From the NCBI RefSeq assembly GCF_000964225.1, contig NZ_BAMZ01000027.1, positions 1 through 64,000 of the forward strand: DNA of 64,000 nt. The letters are read 5' to 3'. Made by a program: the position numbers and the translations under genes. The DNA comes from Acetobacter syzygii. GTDB taxonomy: Bacteria > Pseudomonadota > Alphaproteobacteria > Acetobacterales > Acetobacteraceae. Below the pieces are notes generated by a model that worked only from the letters and a program-made list of their open reading frames with translations, did no database searches and was not told the DNA's origin. Below, piece after piece: positions 36,826 to 46,428 of this stretch. How positions within the stretch are numbered: the stretch's first letter is position 1; every line of letters starts with the position of its first letter.

Positions 36826-39411
36826 TTACATCCGGTTCCGTAGTGTGCCTAAAATCGCAAAAGGACTGTTGTTTTGGGCATTTTGCAGAGATTTGCGCAA
36901 AGCTGGTCGTGATTGGTGCTGTTTTCTTTTTTCTGCGCGTCGTGTTGGTAAAACCATAAAAGGGGCAGGGGGGCCAGCATGTGTGTGGGGTAAGGGGGCT
37001 GGGGATTGCAGGCGGATTCCAAGCCCTCTGAGCACATCTGGCAGGTCTTTTTTGCTTACGCCAAGGTGGGATGCGAGCGAAAAAGGGAGTGGTTTGGGGG
37101 TGCGGGCACATAATGCGTGCATATCCTGCACAATGTTGCTGGCGATATCGACTCGAATCAAAAGGCCATGGCTGGCCACCCAACCCACGTTGCGCAGGAG
37201 TTCCTGCGCGGGTTGCGGCAGAGGAGCGGTCAGCCGCATGGAAACAGCGCCCTCTGGTGGCAGGGGAGTGGGGGGCAGAGCCTTGTAAAGGCGCAGGAGC
37301 AGGCTGCGGAGCGCCATGGCCTGTGGTTTGAGCAAGGGTGTGCAAAAAACCAGAGGGCCGTGGAGTCGTATTGCCTGCCGGCGTAGGAATTCCGCCTCTT
37401 TGGGAGGGAGCGAGGGCGGAGCAGCCAGGGTAACAACGCCCCCATTCTCCATAACGCTGTGCACAATCCCGCGCAGGAGCGGATGGTTGGCTACGGCCTG
37501 TTCGGCACGGAACAGGGGGGCAAGAGTTTGCTGCAACAGGGTGTTCAGGAATTCCGTCAGCCGTTGGCGTATTTTGCTTTTGTGGGCTGTGTCCAAAAAC
37601 TCGGCATCTTCAACATGAATAACCGGGTGCAGAACGCTCTCCCCTTTGCGTAAATGCGCAATCTGTTCGCCTAACCACAGAATATGGCCTGTCTGCTGGT
37701 TCAGCGTTATTGTGCTTTCTGGTGTTTGCAAAAAACGGGCAACAAGGCGCGGGATCTCGCTGCGTGCCGCGCGGCGTGCGGCTTTGAGAATAAGAGTCTG
37801 GTCAGAACGGGCGGCTTCGGGGTCTGGCACAAAGGTAAAGCCGCGCATGTGGCCCACATCGTGCCCTTCCACCCGCACATCGCCGGATTTGCTAATGGCG
37901 CATAGCAGCGGGGTCCCATCGGCCTCCTCCAGCCTGCGGGCCAGACTGGCTGCGCGCTTGTCTACAAATCGGCTTGCCAGCCTCTCATGCAGGGCATCGG
38001 ACAGGGTATCTTCCAGCATTCGGGTGTGGCGTTGCCAGTGCTCTGCATTTTCCACCCATTCCGGGTGGGCAGAAACATAAGACCATGTGCGAATGCCCAT
38101 CAGGCGGTGCATCAGGTCTTCTATTTCGCCGCCTGTATGCTCCAGATTGGCAAGGCGGTTTTTGAGCCATGAGGATGGCAGACGGCCATCTTTTGCCAGA
38201 ATGCTAAAGAGTTGGCCGCATAGGCGGATATGGCTGTCTATTCCCAGTTTACGAAAATCAGGAATCTGGCAGATTTCCCATAACAGACGGGTATGGTCGG
38301 GTGTTGTGGCGAGGGTACGGACAGCGGGTGTCTGCATAAGAGCGCTGAGTGTTTGCATGTCCGATGCAGGCTCGGCGGGTCTTAGGCTAGGGTGTGGGGT
38401 TTTCTGGCACAGGCTGTCATACAGGGCCTGAGGGGAGGCAAAGCTGAGCTTGCTGCTCCGCCACCATAAAAAGGAAAGAGGTTCGAATTTATGGGTTTCA
38501 ATGGCTTCGGCCATTGCCTCAGGTAAAGAGGGGCACTCCCCGGTTGTGCCAAAGGTACCATCCCGCGTGCCGCGGCCTGCCCGGCCTGCGATCTGGGCAA
38601 TTTCAGCCGGGGCCAGCATACGGTGCCGCTGGCCATCAAACTTGGAAAGACCAGCAAACGCCACATGATCGATTGTCATGTTCAGACCCATGCCAATGGC
38701 ATCGGTCGCGACAAGGTAGTCCACCTCCCGGTTCTGGTAGAGAGCGACCTGTGCATTACGGGTGCGGGGGGAAAGCTGCCCCATGACCACCGCACACCCA
38801 CCACGTTTGCGGCGGATAAGCTCGGCAATGGCGTACACCTCGGCCATGGAAAAAGCGACAATGGCAGTCCGTGGTGGCAGGCGGGACAGACGCGTATGCC
38901 CCGTATAGCCCAGACTGGACAAACGGGGGCGTGTTTCTATCTCTATGCCCCGGATCAGCGCCTTCATGAGGGGGGCAATCGTATCTGCACCGAGGAACAG
39001 GGTCTCGGATAATCCCCGTGCGTTTAACAGGCGGTCGGTAAAGATATGACCGCGCTCGGGGTCCGCGCAAAGCTGGATTTCGTCCACGGCTATAAAGTCC
39101 ACCGGGCGGCTCATGGGCATGGCTTCCACCGTGCATGAAAACCAGCGGGCCTGAGGGGGAATAATTTTTTCTTCCCCCGTAATCAGCGCAACCGACCGGA
39201 CGCCTTTCAGGCGCACCATGCGCTCATAATTCTCACGTGCCAGCAAGCGTAGGGGAAAACCGATAATACCGGAGGAGTGAGCAAGCATCCGCTCAAGTGC
39301 CAGATGCGTTTTTCCCGTGTTGGTCGGGCCCAGAATAGCCCGTACAGGGGCCTGATCTTCAAGGGGGGAGGTGCGCAGGGCAGGTGTCATCTGGCGGCTA
39401 GAAACCTTCAT
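36826..39411 (-). CDS. SUV3-like DEAD/DEAH-box helicase
   Basis: About 860 residues. Motif I is AILGPTNTGKTHLAL and motif II is VDEIQLC, both near the N-terminus. Motif V/VI equivalents are YLVATDAIGMGLNM and QIAGRAGRGTRDGTFG, the layout of mitochondrial Suv3 and its bacterial relatives (superfamily 2 RNA helicases). A long C-terminal helical region ends in a basic tail (about 820-860). ATG 39411 is used; 39390 is also possible, and a longer frame to 39525 would overlap the pepA ribosome binding site. It is divergent from pepA. An RNA role is inferred from the family. Confidence 0.85.
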   Translation of the reverse strand: MKVSSRQMTPALRTSPLEDQAPVRAILGPTNTGKTHLALERMLAHSSGIIGFPLRLLARENYERMVRLKGVRSVALITGEEKIIPPQARWFSCTVEAMPMSRPVDFIAVDEIQLCADPERGHIFTDRLLNARGLSETLFLGADTIAPLMKALIRGIEIETRPRLSSLGYTGHTRLSRLPPRTAIVAFSMAEVYAIAELIRRKRGGCAVVMGQLSPRTRNAQVALYQNREVDYLVATDAIGMGLNMTIDHVAFAGLSKFDGQRHRMLAPAEIAQIAGRAGRGTRDGTFGTTGECPSLPEAMAEAIETHKFEPLSFLWWRSSKLSFASPQALYDSLCQKTPHPSLRPAEPASDMQTLSALMQTPAVRTLATTPDHTRLLWEICQIPDFRKLGIDSHIRLCGQLFSILAKDGRLPSSWLKNRLANLEHTGGEIEDLMHRLMGIRTWSYVSAHPEWVENAEHWQRHTRMLEDTLSDALHERLASRFVDKRAASLARRLEEADGTPLLCAISKSGDVRVEGHDVGHMRGFTFVPDPEAARSDQTLILKAARRAARSEIPRLVARFLQTPESTITLNQQTGHILWLGEQIAHLRKGESVLHPVIHVEDAEFLDTAHKSKIRQRLTEFLNTLLQQTLAPLFRAEQAVANHPLLRGIVHSVMENGGVVTLAAPPSLPPKEAEFLRRQAIRLHGPLVFCTPLLKPQAMALRSLLLRLYKALPPTPLPPEGAVSMRLTAPLPQPAQELLRNVGWVASHGLLIRVDIASNIVQDMHALCARTPKPLPFSLASHLGVSKKDLPDVLRGLGIRLQSPAPLPHTHAGPPAPFMVLPTRRAEKRKQHQSRPALRKSLQNAQNNSPFAILGTLRNRM

Positions 39412-39523
39412 GCCGCATATGGTCCGCTGCCCGGCACCGAAAAGCAAGATGGCAATGTGCATGGGCTCCCCGTTGCATGATGGAAAAGGGAGGCGCAGGG
39501 TGCGCTCAGTAAGGAGGAATGCC

Positions 39524-40948
39524 ATGCCCGTTCATGATCTGGATTGCCTGAGTGTTGCACGCAGGCGGAAGACCCTTTGCACCGTTTACGCCGTGCGTGC
39601 GGGTGAACGAGAGACATGGGTGGCTATGGCGGGGGAGGCCGCGGTTACTTTTGCCGAGCAGTGCGGCTTTGGCGGTCAGCCGGGGCAACTGGTCATGGCG
39701 CCTGCTCCGGCAGGTCAGGTGCAGGCATTATTTGGTCTGCCAGCCCGGAATGAGCGTGACCCTTTTGTGTTTGGCAAACTGGCTGTGGACCTGCCCGCTG
39801 GGGAGTGGACCGTACAGGTGCCACAGGATGTGGCGCGTGATGATGTTATTTTGGGATTCTGCCTGGGCGCATATCGCTACAGCCTGAAAACAGGCGATAA
39901 GGATGCTGCGCGTCCGCGTTTGGTTGTGACGGCAGGGGAGCGCAAGGGGCTGGCAGCACAGACTGCACGGTCGATCTGCTTTGCGCGAGACCTGATCAAC
40001 ATGCCCGCCAATCTGCTTGGGCCTTCAGACCTTGCGCGCGAAGCCAAGGCGGTACTTCGCCCATTGGGTGCGGACGTGGAGGTTATCAAAGGGGCTGCAC
40101 TGGATGAGGCTTACCCTCTGCTGGCGCATGTGGGGAATGGGTCTGACCGTAGCCCACGCGTTGTGGTGGCACGGTGGAGTGGTTCTGGTGCAGGCAAGGA
40201 TGCCCCGCTTGTATCCCTGGTTGGTAAAGGCGTGTGTTTTGATAGCGGGGGGTATGACCTCAAACCCTCCAGCGGCATGTTGCGCATGAAAAAGGATATG
40301 GGAGGGGCGGCAACCGTACTGGCTCTGGCGCATCTGGTTATGGTGCAGGATTTGCCAGTACGTCTGGAACTGCGTCTGGGCTGTGTGGAAAACAGTGTTT
40401 CTGGTCATGCCATGCGGCCTTTGGATGTTATTCGCAGCCGTGCAGGACTTACAGTGGAAATTGGCAATACGGATGCCGAGGGGCGGCTGGTGCTGAGTGA
40501 TCTGCTGTCCGAGGCAGGTGAAAGCCAGCCTGACCTGCTGCTGGATGTGGCCACACTGACCGGGGCTGCCCGTGTAGCCCTGGGGCCAGACCTGCCTGCC
40601 CTGTTCTGTAACCATGATTCCACGGCCGATCTGTTTGCAAAGGCGGCTGCGCGTGAGGCGGACCCCCTCTGGCGTCTGCCACTATGGCGAGGGTATGCGG
40701 GCTGGCTCAAAAGTACTGTGGCAGACCTGAATAATATTGCCTCCCGCCCTATGGCAGGGGCCATTACTGCCGGTCTGTTTTTGGAACATTTTGTAAAACC
40801 AGACCAGCGTTGGGTGCATGTCGATAGCTATGCGTGGAACGATTCAGGCCGACCGGGCCGACCAGAAGGTGGCGATATCCCAGGGTTTCGCACACTTTTT
40901 AGTGTAATCCGTTCTCTTTGTGCAACGAATGACACGAAAAAGACTTAA
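39524..40948 (+). CDS. Leucyl aminopeptidase family protein (M17)
   Basis: 474 residues from ATG 39524, with an ideal AAGGAGG box 7 bases upstream. The C-terminal catalytic domain carries the dizinc site and catalytic residues: VGKGVCFDSGGYDLKPSSGM, MKKDMGGAATVL and NTDAEGRLVLSD. The N-terminal domain is divergent, as is common in this group. It should remove N-terminal residues from peptides in the cytoplasm. The first 40 residues are unlike the long PepA of E. coli, so I do not assign the symbol pepA. Confidence 0.9.
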   Translation: MPVHDLDCLSVARRRKTLCTVYAVRAGERETWVAMAGEAAVTFAEQCGFGGQPGQLVMAPAPAGQVQALFGLPARNERDPFVFGKLAVDLPAGEWTVQVPQDVARDDVILGFCLGAYRYSLKTGDKDAARPRLVVTAGERKGLAAQTARSICFARDLINMPANLLGPSDLAREAKAVLRPLGADVEVIKGAALDEAYPLLAHVGNGSDRSPRVVVARWSGSGAGKDAPLVSLVGKGVCFDSGGYDLKPSSGMLRMKKDMGGAATVLALAHLVMVQDLPVRLELRLGCVENSVSGHAMRPLDVIRSRAGLTVEIGNTDAEGRLVLSDLLSEAGESQPDLLLDVATLTGAARVALGPDLPALFCNHDSTADLFAKAAAREADPLWRLPLWRGYAGWLKSTVADLNNIASRPMAGAITAGLFLEHFVKPDQRWVHVDSYAWNDSGRPGRPEGGDIPGFRTLFSVIRSLCATNDTKKT

Positions 40949-41118
40949 AGACGATACAGGAAGAAGAAGCGTAATAATTTTTTGTTACAACGCTTTAAAA
41001 TTTCGTTTCGGTGTCTATATAAAGCCCATCAGATTCATTCCGGTTTGAATATGGGCCGGAAAAACATCGCCGGGCGGGTCATCTCCGTGGCCCCCGGCAA
41101 ACAAGAAAGTTGGATGTC

Positions 41119-41532
41119 ATGGCACAGGCCGCAGAAAAGGCAGAGGATCTGGTCAAGACCCTGCGGGATACCATTGTTGCACTCGTGCGTGGGGAAGGGC
41201 CGGACCTGTCCGCCCGTCAGCTCGCTGTGTTCCTGACCTGCTATCTGGAAGAAAGCGGGCATACGGTGCGTGGTCTGGCCGCAAGCCTGAACGTGTCCAA
41301 GCCTGCCATTACCCGTGCGCTTGATCGCCTGAGCGAGCTGGATCTGGCCCGCCGTAAGGTGGACCCGCTGGACCGCCGTTCCGTTCTGGTGCAGCGCACC
41401 CCTAAGGGAGCCGCTTACCTGAAGGAAATCCGCTCCATTATGGGAACAACCATGCAGGATGCTGCACAGAACACGCAGCCGGAAGAAAAGGTGGCAACAG
41501 TGCGCCGCCTCCGCCGTGTCGCTGCGGCCTGA
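41119..41532 (+). CDS. MarR-like winged-helix regulator
   Basis: 137 residues from ATG 41119 (TTG 41110 is in frame). The central part is a winged helix: LSARQLAVFLTCYLEESGHTVRGLAASLNV, then the recognition helix SKPAITRALDRLSELDLARR and the wing VDPLDRRSVLVQRTPKG. This is a MarR pattern. The N- and C-terminal helices for dimerisation are short and the C-terminus is Arg-rich. The regulated genes are not clear; the nearest downstream gene is an exported orphan. Confidence 0.8.
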   Translation: MAQAAEKAEDLVKTLRDTIVALVRGEGPDLSARQLAVFLTCYLEESGHTVRGLAASLNVSKPAITRALDRLSELDLARRKVDPLDRRSVLVQRTPKGAAYLKEIRSIMGTTMQDAAQNTQPEEKVATVRRLRRVAAA

Positions 41533-41696
41533 TAAAGCGCTTTTCTTTAGTTTTTAAAGCACAGAAGTTGCCGTGTGGTGCCCGTGGACTGTTTTTACAA
41601 ATGGTCGCAGGGGTGCCACCGGCAACTTTTTTGCGTTTGGGGCGTTGTTTTCTTTAACCGTGTCAGAAATGACAGAGAGATAAAGGAAACCATTCC

Positions 41697-42140
41697 ATGC
41701 GTTTTTCTTCTGTTGTTGCCGCTGCTGCTCTGGCAGTGTCGTTCGGGGCTGTGTCTGCTGCTCATGCGGCTGATGCGTTGGGCGCCCCGACTGCCAAAAT
41801 TACCCTTACCGCCAAGTCCGCCGATATTGGGGTGGGCTATACGTGGGGTGAGGGCAAACTGACGTATGGTGGCAAATCTCACACGTTTTCCATTACCGGC
41901 GGAACCATTGCTGCGGTTGGTTTTTCCAAAATCGAGGGGACTGGTACGGTCTACAATCTGCACCGCCTGAAGGATTTTGATGGTACTTATGCCGCTGCTC
42001 ATGGGGAAGCCACGCTGGGTCAGGGACTGGGCGGAGCAGTGCTGGAAAACAAGAATGGGGTGCGGATTAAAATTGAAACCATCTCGCAGGGGGCAAGGCT
42101 TGCCGGTTCCGCGCAGGGGTTGACGTTTACACTGAAATAA
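41697..42140 (+). CDS. Exported protein of unknown function
   Basis: 147 residues with a clear signal peptide (MRFSSVVAAAALAVSFGAVSAAHA, cleavage near residue 24). The mature part is beta-rich and Gly-rich, with two similar-looking stretches (KLTYGGKSHTFSITGG, EATLGQGLGGAVLENKNG). No Cys, so no disulfides or lipid anchor. I do not recognise the family. A GAGAGATAAAGG-type purine tract precedes the ATG. It converges with the transferase gene, 30 bases away. Confidence 0.7.
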   Translation: MRFSSVVAAAALAVSFGAVSAAHAADALGAPTAKITLTAKSADIGVGYTWGEGKLTYGGKSHTFSITGGTIAAVGFSKIEGTGTVYNLHRLKDFDGTYAAAHGEATLGQGLGGAVLENKNGVRIKIETISQGARLAGSAQGLTFTLK

Positions 42141-42170
42141 AAAGCCGCTGTGTGCAGGCGCCGTGTGGAT

Positions 42171-43196
42171 TTACCACCGGCCCACCTGCTGTTTGTGGGC
42201 GCGTAGCACGGTTAGGGCAGTCCATGCCAACTGGGGCAGCATAAGCAGGGTTATTCCGCTTATGCTGCCCCAGATGTTTGTAGCGGATGCAACCAGACAG
42301 GCTATGGCTCCACCCCATATGGTCATGCTCCATTCCAGCATGGAAACAGCGGGAACGGGGACAGCACTGCGGTGGAGGATCTGGTACAGATGGCCTCTAT
42401 GGGCCTGAATGAGCGAATCGCCCATATATTTACGCCGTACAAGAGTAAAAGCCACGTCATAGATCAGGGGGAACAGCAGGGCTGGCCCAAGCAGCCATCC
42501 TGTAGGCTGAGTTGTGTGTGCCGCAATATACAGCGCGGCTGTGCCAGCCAGCAGCCCGCAACCCTGACTGCCAACATCGCCCAGAAAAATACGGGCATGG
42601 GGGAAGTTGAACGGCAGAAAACCCATAAGGCAGCTTGCCAGCAGCAGGGCTGGCAAAACAAGTTCCGGGACACCCATAAATGGGGCCGCAACAGCCAAGG
42701 CAAGGGCCGCACAGCATAGGCAGCCCGCAATAAGGCCGTTTAGCCCATCCATGAAGTTGATGGCGTTGGTAATAAAAATCAGCCAGAGGAGGGACAGGGC
42801 AGCACCTGCCAGTGGTGTTGGCCAGCTCAGGCTGACGCCTCCACCCACGATCAGGCCTGCGGCAACGACCTGTGCGGTAAATTTGATCAATGGAGACCAT
42901 TGATAAAGGTCATCCAGCCAGGAAACACCACATAAGAGCAGCAGAGCGCAAAAGGTCATCAGGTATGAGAAAGAAAGAACCTGCTGACCTGCCAGAATTT
43001 GCACAATAGGAAAAAACAGCCCGAACGCGACCATAACTCCGATTCCGCCGCCCTTGGGTGTGGGTACGGCGTGGGCGCTGCGGTGAACCGGATGGTCCAG
43101 AACGGCCAGCCCGATCATGTGCCGCACAAGTAAGGCTGATAATCCACCCGCACAGAGCAGGCTGGAAAAAACCAAAGCAGAGGAAAAAAAAGACAT
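42171..43196 (-). CDS. MraY/WecA-type undecaprenyl-phosphate sugar-1-phosphate transferase
   Basis: 341 residues with ten or eleven helices. The catalytic loops are GVSWLDDLYQWSPLIKF (the DD motif near 95), NAINFMDGLNGLIAG (near 150) and FLGDVGSQGCGLLAG (near 210). These place it in glycosyltransferase family 4, which starts lipid-linked sugar chains. The context of CapD- and DegT-type genes on the other side of a 66-base divergent gap suggests that its substrate is a modified UDP-amino sugar rather than a peptidoglycan precursor. Confidence 0.87.
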   Translation of the reverse strand: MSFFSSALVFSSLLCAGGLSALLVRHMIGLAVLDHPVHRSAHAVPTPKGGGIGVMVAFGLFFPIVQILAGQQVLSFSYLMTFCALLLLCGVSWLDDLYQWSPLIKFTAQVVAAGLIVGGGVSLSWPTPLAGAALSLLWLIFITNAINFMDGLNGLIAGCLCCAALALAVAAPFMGVPELVLPALLLASCLMGFLPFNFPHARIFLGDVGSQGCGLLAGTAALYIAAHTTQPTGWLLGPALLFPLIYDVAFTLVRRKYMGDSLIQAHRGHLYQILHRSAVPVPAVSMLEWSMTIWGGAIACLVASATNIWGSISGITLLMLPQLAWTALTVLRAHKQQVGRW

Positions 43197-43262
43197 GAAA
43201 AGGGCGGTTGTCCAGTTAGGCTGCTTCTAGGATGTCTGGTGCTAGGCTATAGGTGCAAGATC

Positions 43263-45281
43263 ATGGTATCGCAACGCTCTCGGCTCCAGCATTATTATCC
43301 AAGGTTTCGGCCATTGAACAGAATCGCTGTCAATGTTCTGCTGGATGGCGCCTTGGCGGCTCTGGCGGCTCCTCTGGCACGGTGGCTGGCGGCCCCGCAG
43401 GATGGTCTGCTGCACCCTTTGTGGTTTTTGGCGGGGGGAGGCATCTCACTGATAGTGAGCGGGCTGCCGTTTAGAATACCGCAGCAATACTGGCGGTTTT
43501 CCGGTGTTTCTGACCTGCTGGGTATTGCTGGTGCATCTGTTGCCAGCGCGTTCCTGTTTTCCATAGGGCTGGTGTGTGCCGGGTTCCCCCTGCCAAGCGT
43601 GACTTTTCCCATTATTTACGCGCTTGTTTTGCTTGTTCTGCTGGGTGGATTGCGTGTGTCCTACCGTCTGGCGCACAGGCTGGCTGCGCGGCAGGCAAAC
43701 CAGCAACGTGTGGTTCTGATCGGGGCGGATACGGTGGCCGACCTGTACCTTCGGGCGCTGGAGCGGAGCCGGGATACAAATATCCGCATTGTTGGGCTGG
43801 TGGGGCAGGGCACGCACCAGGTCGGCCGACGGATTCAGAACGTGCCCATACTGGGGCATGTAGACGAGATATCCCTTATTCTGGAACGCATGAGCAAGGC
43901 CGGAACCCTGCCTGAAGCACTGGTTATTACCGATGCCGGCTTCAGGGGGCGTGCACTCGGTCAGGTGCTCAATGTTGCGGCAGATTACGGCATTTCCGTT
44001 CTGAGAACCCCGGTGATGACGGACCTAACCCCTGCTGATCAGGTGCAGTTACGGCCGATCCCTCTTGAGGATCTGCTGAACCGTCCGCAGGTTCCGCTGG
44101 ATCATGCCGGTATGGAACGTCTGATCCGTAACCGCACTGTGCTGGTAACTGGAGCGGGGGGGACTATTGGTTCCGAACTGGTGCGCCAGATAGCCCGGCT
44201 GGGTCCGGCGTGCCTTGTTCTGCTTGATCACGGGGAGTTTGAACTGTGGCAGATTGATGTGGAGCTGGCGGATTGTGTGCCGGATATTCCACGCAGGATG
44301 GTGGTGGCTGATGTAAGGGATGAAGCGCGGATTGAGGCTGTTATGGCCCACTTCAAGCCCGAGCTGGTGTTCCATGCGGCAGCCCTTAAACATGTGCCAA
44401 TTGTGGAAACCAACCCGGCTGAAGGTCTGCTGACCAACGTACATGGCACGCGCGTGGTGGCCGATGCCGCTGCACGGCATGGTGCCGCCGCCATGATTGT
44501 GATTTCGACCGACAAGGCGGTTAATCCATCCAGCCTTATGGGAGCGTCCAAGCGAGCGGCGGAAATGTACTGTCAGGCACTGGATATTCAGGCCCGCGCA
44601 TCCGGGCAGGCTCATGCCATGCGCTGCATTACTGTTCGTTTTGGTAATGTTCTGGGCTCTACCGGGTCGGTTGTTCCGCTCTTCCGGCGGCAACTGGAGC
44701 GGGGGGGGCCGCTTACGGTTACACACCCGGAAATGCGCCGCTACTTTATGACCGTGCCCGAGGCGGTAGGGCTTGTGTTGCAGGCCAGTGTGCGCGGCAC
44801 AGCCGGTAAGCTGGCGACAGGTACGGATGACCTGTTACGCCACGGTGGTATTTTTGTGCTGGATATGGGCGAGCCGGTTAAAATTGTTGATCTGGCCCGG
44901 CAGATGGTGCGGCTGGCAGGCCTTAAGCCGGACGAAGATGTGGCTATTCACTTTACTGGCCTGCGTGCGGGAGAAAAACTGTACGAGGAACTGTTCCACG
45001 GGCGTGAAGCGCCGGTACCAACCGATGCACCGGGGCTGCTGATGGCAACTCCCCGTGTGGTTGAACTGGCGGACGTACGCGCCGCCGTGGACCAGATTAC
45101 AACATATGCCCGCAATGGCGATGTGCAGGCTGCCCTGCAGACTCTGGTCTTGCTGGTGCCTGAGTTCGACCATAACCCCAATGGGGAGGTCCGGGCTCTG
45201 GCTCCGACTGGTGCAAAACCTTCCGGTGTTGTACAGGATGAACAGATAATGGCCGATGGTACGGAGCAAATGGCACCATGA
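43263..45281 (+). CDS. Polysaccharide NDP-sugar 4,6-dehydratase (CapD/WbpM type)
   Basis: About 673 residues. Four hydrophobic segments at the N-terminus (about 20-130) and a Rossmann-like region (VVLIGADTVADLYLRAL near 155) lead to the catalytic extended SDR domain: VLVTGAGGTIGSELVRQ (near 290), VFHAAALKHVPIVE (near 370) and the STDKAVNPSSLMGASKRAAE active-site stretch, with Met in place of the usual Tyr as in this subfamily. It probably makes a UDP-4-keto-6-deoxy-hexosamine at the inner membrane. The stop overlaps the aminotransferase start (ATGA). Confidence 0.9.
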   Translation: MVSQRSRLQHYYPRFRPLNRIAVNVLLDGALAALAAPLARWLAAPQDGLLHPLWFLAGGGISLIVSGLPFRIPQQYWRFSGVSDLLGIAGASVASAFLFSIGLVCAGFPLPSVTFPIIYALVLLVLLGGLRVSYRLAHRLAARQANQQRVVLIGADTVADLYLRALERSRDTNIRIVGLVGQGTHQVGRRIQNVPILGHVDEISLILERMSKAGTLPEALVITDAGFRGRALGQVLNVAADYGISVLRTPVMTDLTPADQVQLRPIPLEDLLNRPQVPLDHAGMERLIRNRTVLVTGAGGTIGSELVRQIARLGPACLVLLDHGEFELWQIDVELADCVPDIPRRMVVADVRDEARIEAVMAHFKPELVFHAAALKHVPIVETNPAEGLLTNVHGTRVVADAAARHGAAAMIVISTDKAVNPSSLMGASKRAAEMYCQALDIQARASGQAHAMRCITVRFGNVLGSTGSVVPLFRRQLERGGPLTVTHPEMRRYFMTVPEAVGLVLQASVRGTAGKLATGTDDLLRHGGIFVLDMGEPVKIVDLARQMVRLAGLKPDEDVAIHFTGLRAGEKLYEELFHGREAPVPTDAPGLLMATPRVVELADVRAAVDQITTYARNGDVQAALQTLVLLVPEFDHNPNGEVRALAPTGAKPSGVVQDEQIMADGTEQMAP

Positions 45282-46414
45282 GCAGTTCAGACAACAGGCC
45301 CATTGCATTTCTCGATCTTGCAGCCCAGCAGAAGCGGATAGAACCCGTTTTGCGCCAACGCCTGGAAGCCGTGCTGGCCCATTGCCGGTTTGTGATGGGG
45401 CCAGAGGTTGGAGAGCTGGAAGAGCGTCTGGCAGCATGGTGTGGTGCGCGTGAATGCGTAGGCGTTTCCTCCGGAACGGATGCTCTTCAGATTGTCATGA
45501 TGGCAGAAGGCATAGGCCGGGGCGATGCCGTGTTTTTACCCGCCTTTACGTACACAGCTACGGCGGAAGTGCCATTGGTGCTGGGTGCTACACCCGTTTT
45601 TGTAGATGTTGATCCAAAGACATTTCAGATTGATCCATCCCACCTGCGCAGCCGTATTCAGGCTGTAAAGGCAGCGGGTAAACTGCGGCCAAAAGCCATT
45701 GTTGGGGTTGATCTGTTTGGTCAACCCGCCCCATGGCCAGAGCTGCGGGCTATTGCTGCAGAGGAGGGGCTGTTCCTTATGGCTGACTGTGCTCAGTCCT
45801 TTGGGGCAGAACTGGCTGGCAAGCCGCTTGGGTGTGAGGCAACTGCTACCACCCTGTCCTTTTTCCCATCCAAGCCCTTGGGCGGGTATGGAGATGGCGG
45901 CGCAATTCTGACGGATGACCCCGAACGTGCCGCACTCTACCGTTCCTTGCGCACGCATGGTGAAGGCACAAGCCGGTATGAAGTGCTGCGGACTGGCATG
46001 AACGGTCGGCTGGATACGTTGCAGGCGGCAGTGCTGCTGGCCAAGCTGGAAAACTTTAAGGATGAACTGGCACGGCGGGATGCCATAGCAGCACAGTATG
46101 ATGCCGGGTTGGCTGGTTGTGTGCAGGTGCCTGTGCGTGTGGCGGATAGCCGGAGTGCCTGGGCTATTTATGCCATTCTGCTCAAGGATGCAGCCGAACG
46201 GGATGCCCTTCAGACCCGGTTGAAGGATAAGGGTGTGCCTTCAGCCATTTACTACCCTCTGCCGTTGCATAAACAGCCAGCTTACCGCGACCACCATGAT
46301 GGGGCAGCGCTCCCGGTCTCCGAAGATCTGGCCCAGCGTATTTTGGCATTGCCGATCCATCCAGAACTGACAAATGAAGATGTAGCGCGCGTGATTGCCG
46401 CAGTAAGAGGGTAA
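45278..46414 (+). CDS. DegT/DnrJ/EryC1/StrS sugar aminotransferase
   Basis: 378 residues, a PLP enzyme of fold type I. Visible features are SSGTDALQI (near 65), the Asp-containing MADCAQSFGAEL (near 170) and the PLP lysine in LSFFPSKPLGGYGDGGA (near 200). Translationally coupled to the CapD-type gene, so the two probably act in order to give a UDP-4-amino-4,6-dideoxy sugar, as in bacillosamine-type pathways. No acetyltransferase gene is adjacent. Confidence 0.9.
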   Translation: MSSSDNRPIAFLDLAAQQKRIEPVLRQRLEAVLAHCRFVMGPEVGELEERLAAWCGARECVGVSSGTDALQIVMMAEGIGRGDAVFLPAFTYTATAEVPLVLGATPVFVDVDPKTFQIDPSHLRSRIQAVKAAGKLRPKAIVGVDLFGQPAPWPELRAIAAEEGLFLMADCAQSFGAELAGKPLGCEATATTLSFFPSKPLGGYGDGGAILTDDPERAALYRSLRTHGEGTSRYEVLRTGMNGRLDTLQAAVLLAKLENFKDELARRDAIAAQYDAGLAGCVQVPVRVADSRSAWAIYAILLKDAAERDALQTRLKDKGVPSAIYYPLPLHKQPAYRDHHDGAALPVSEDLAQRILALPIHPELTNEDVARVIAAVRG

Positions 46415-46428
46415 GAAAGAAGAAAACT

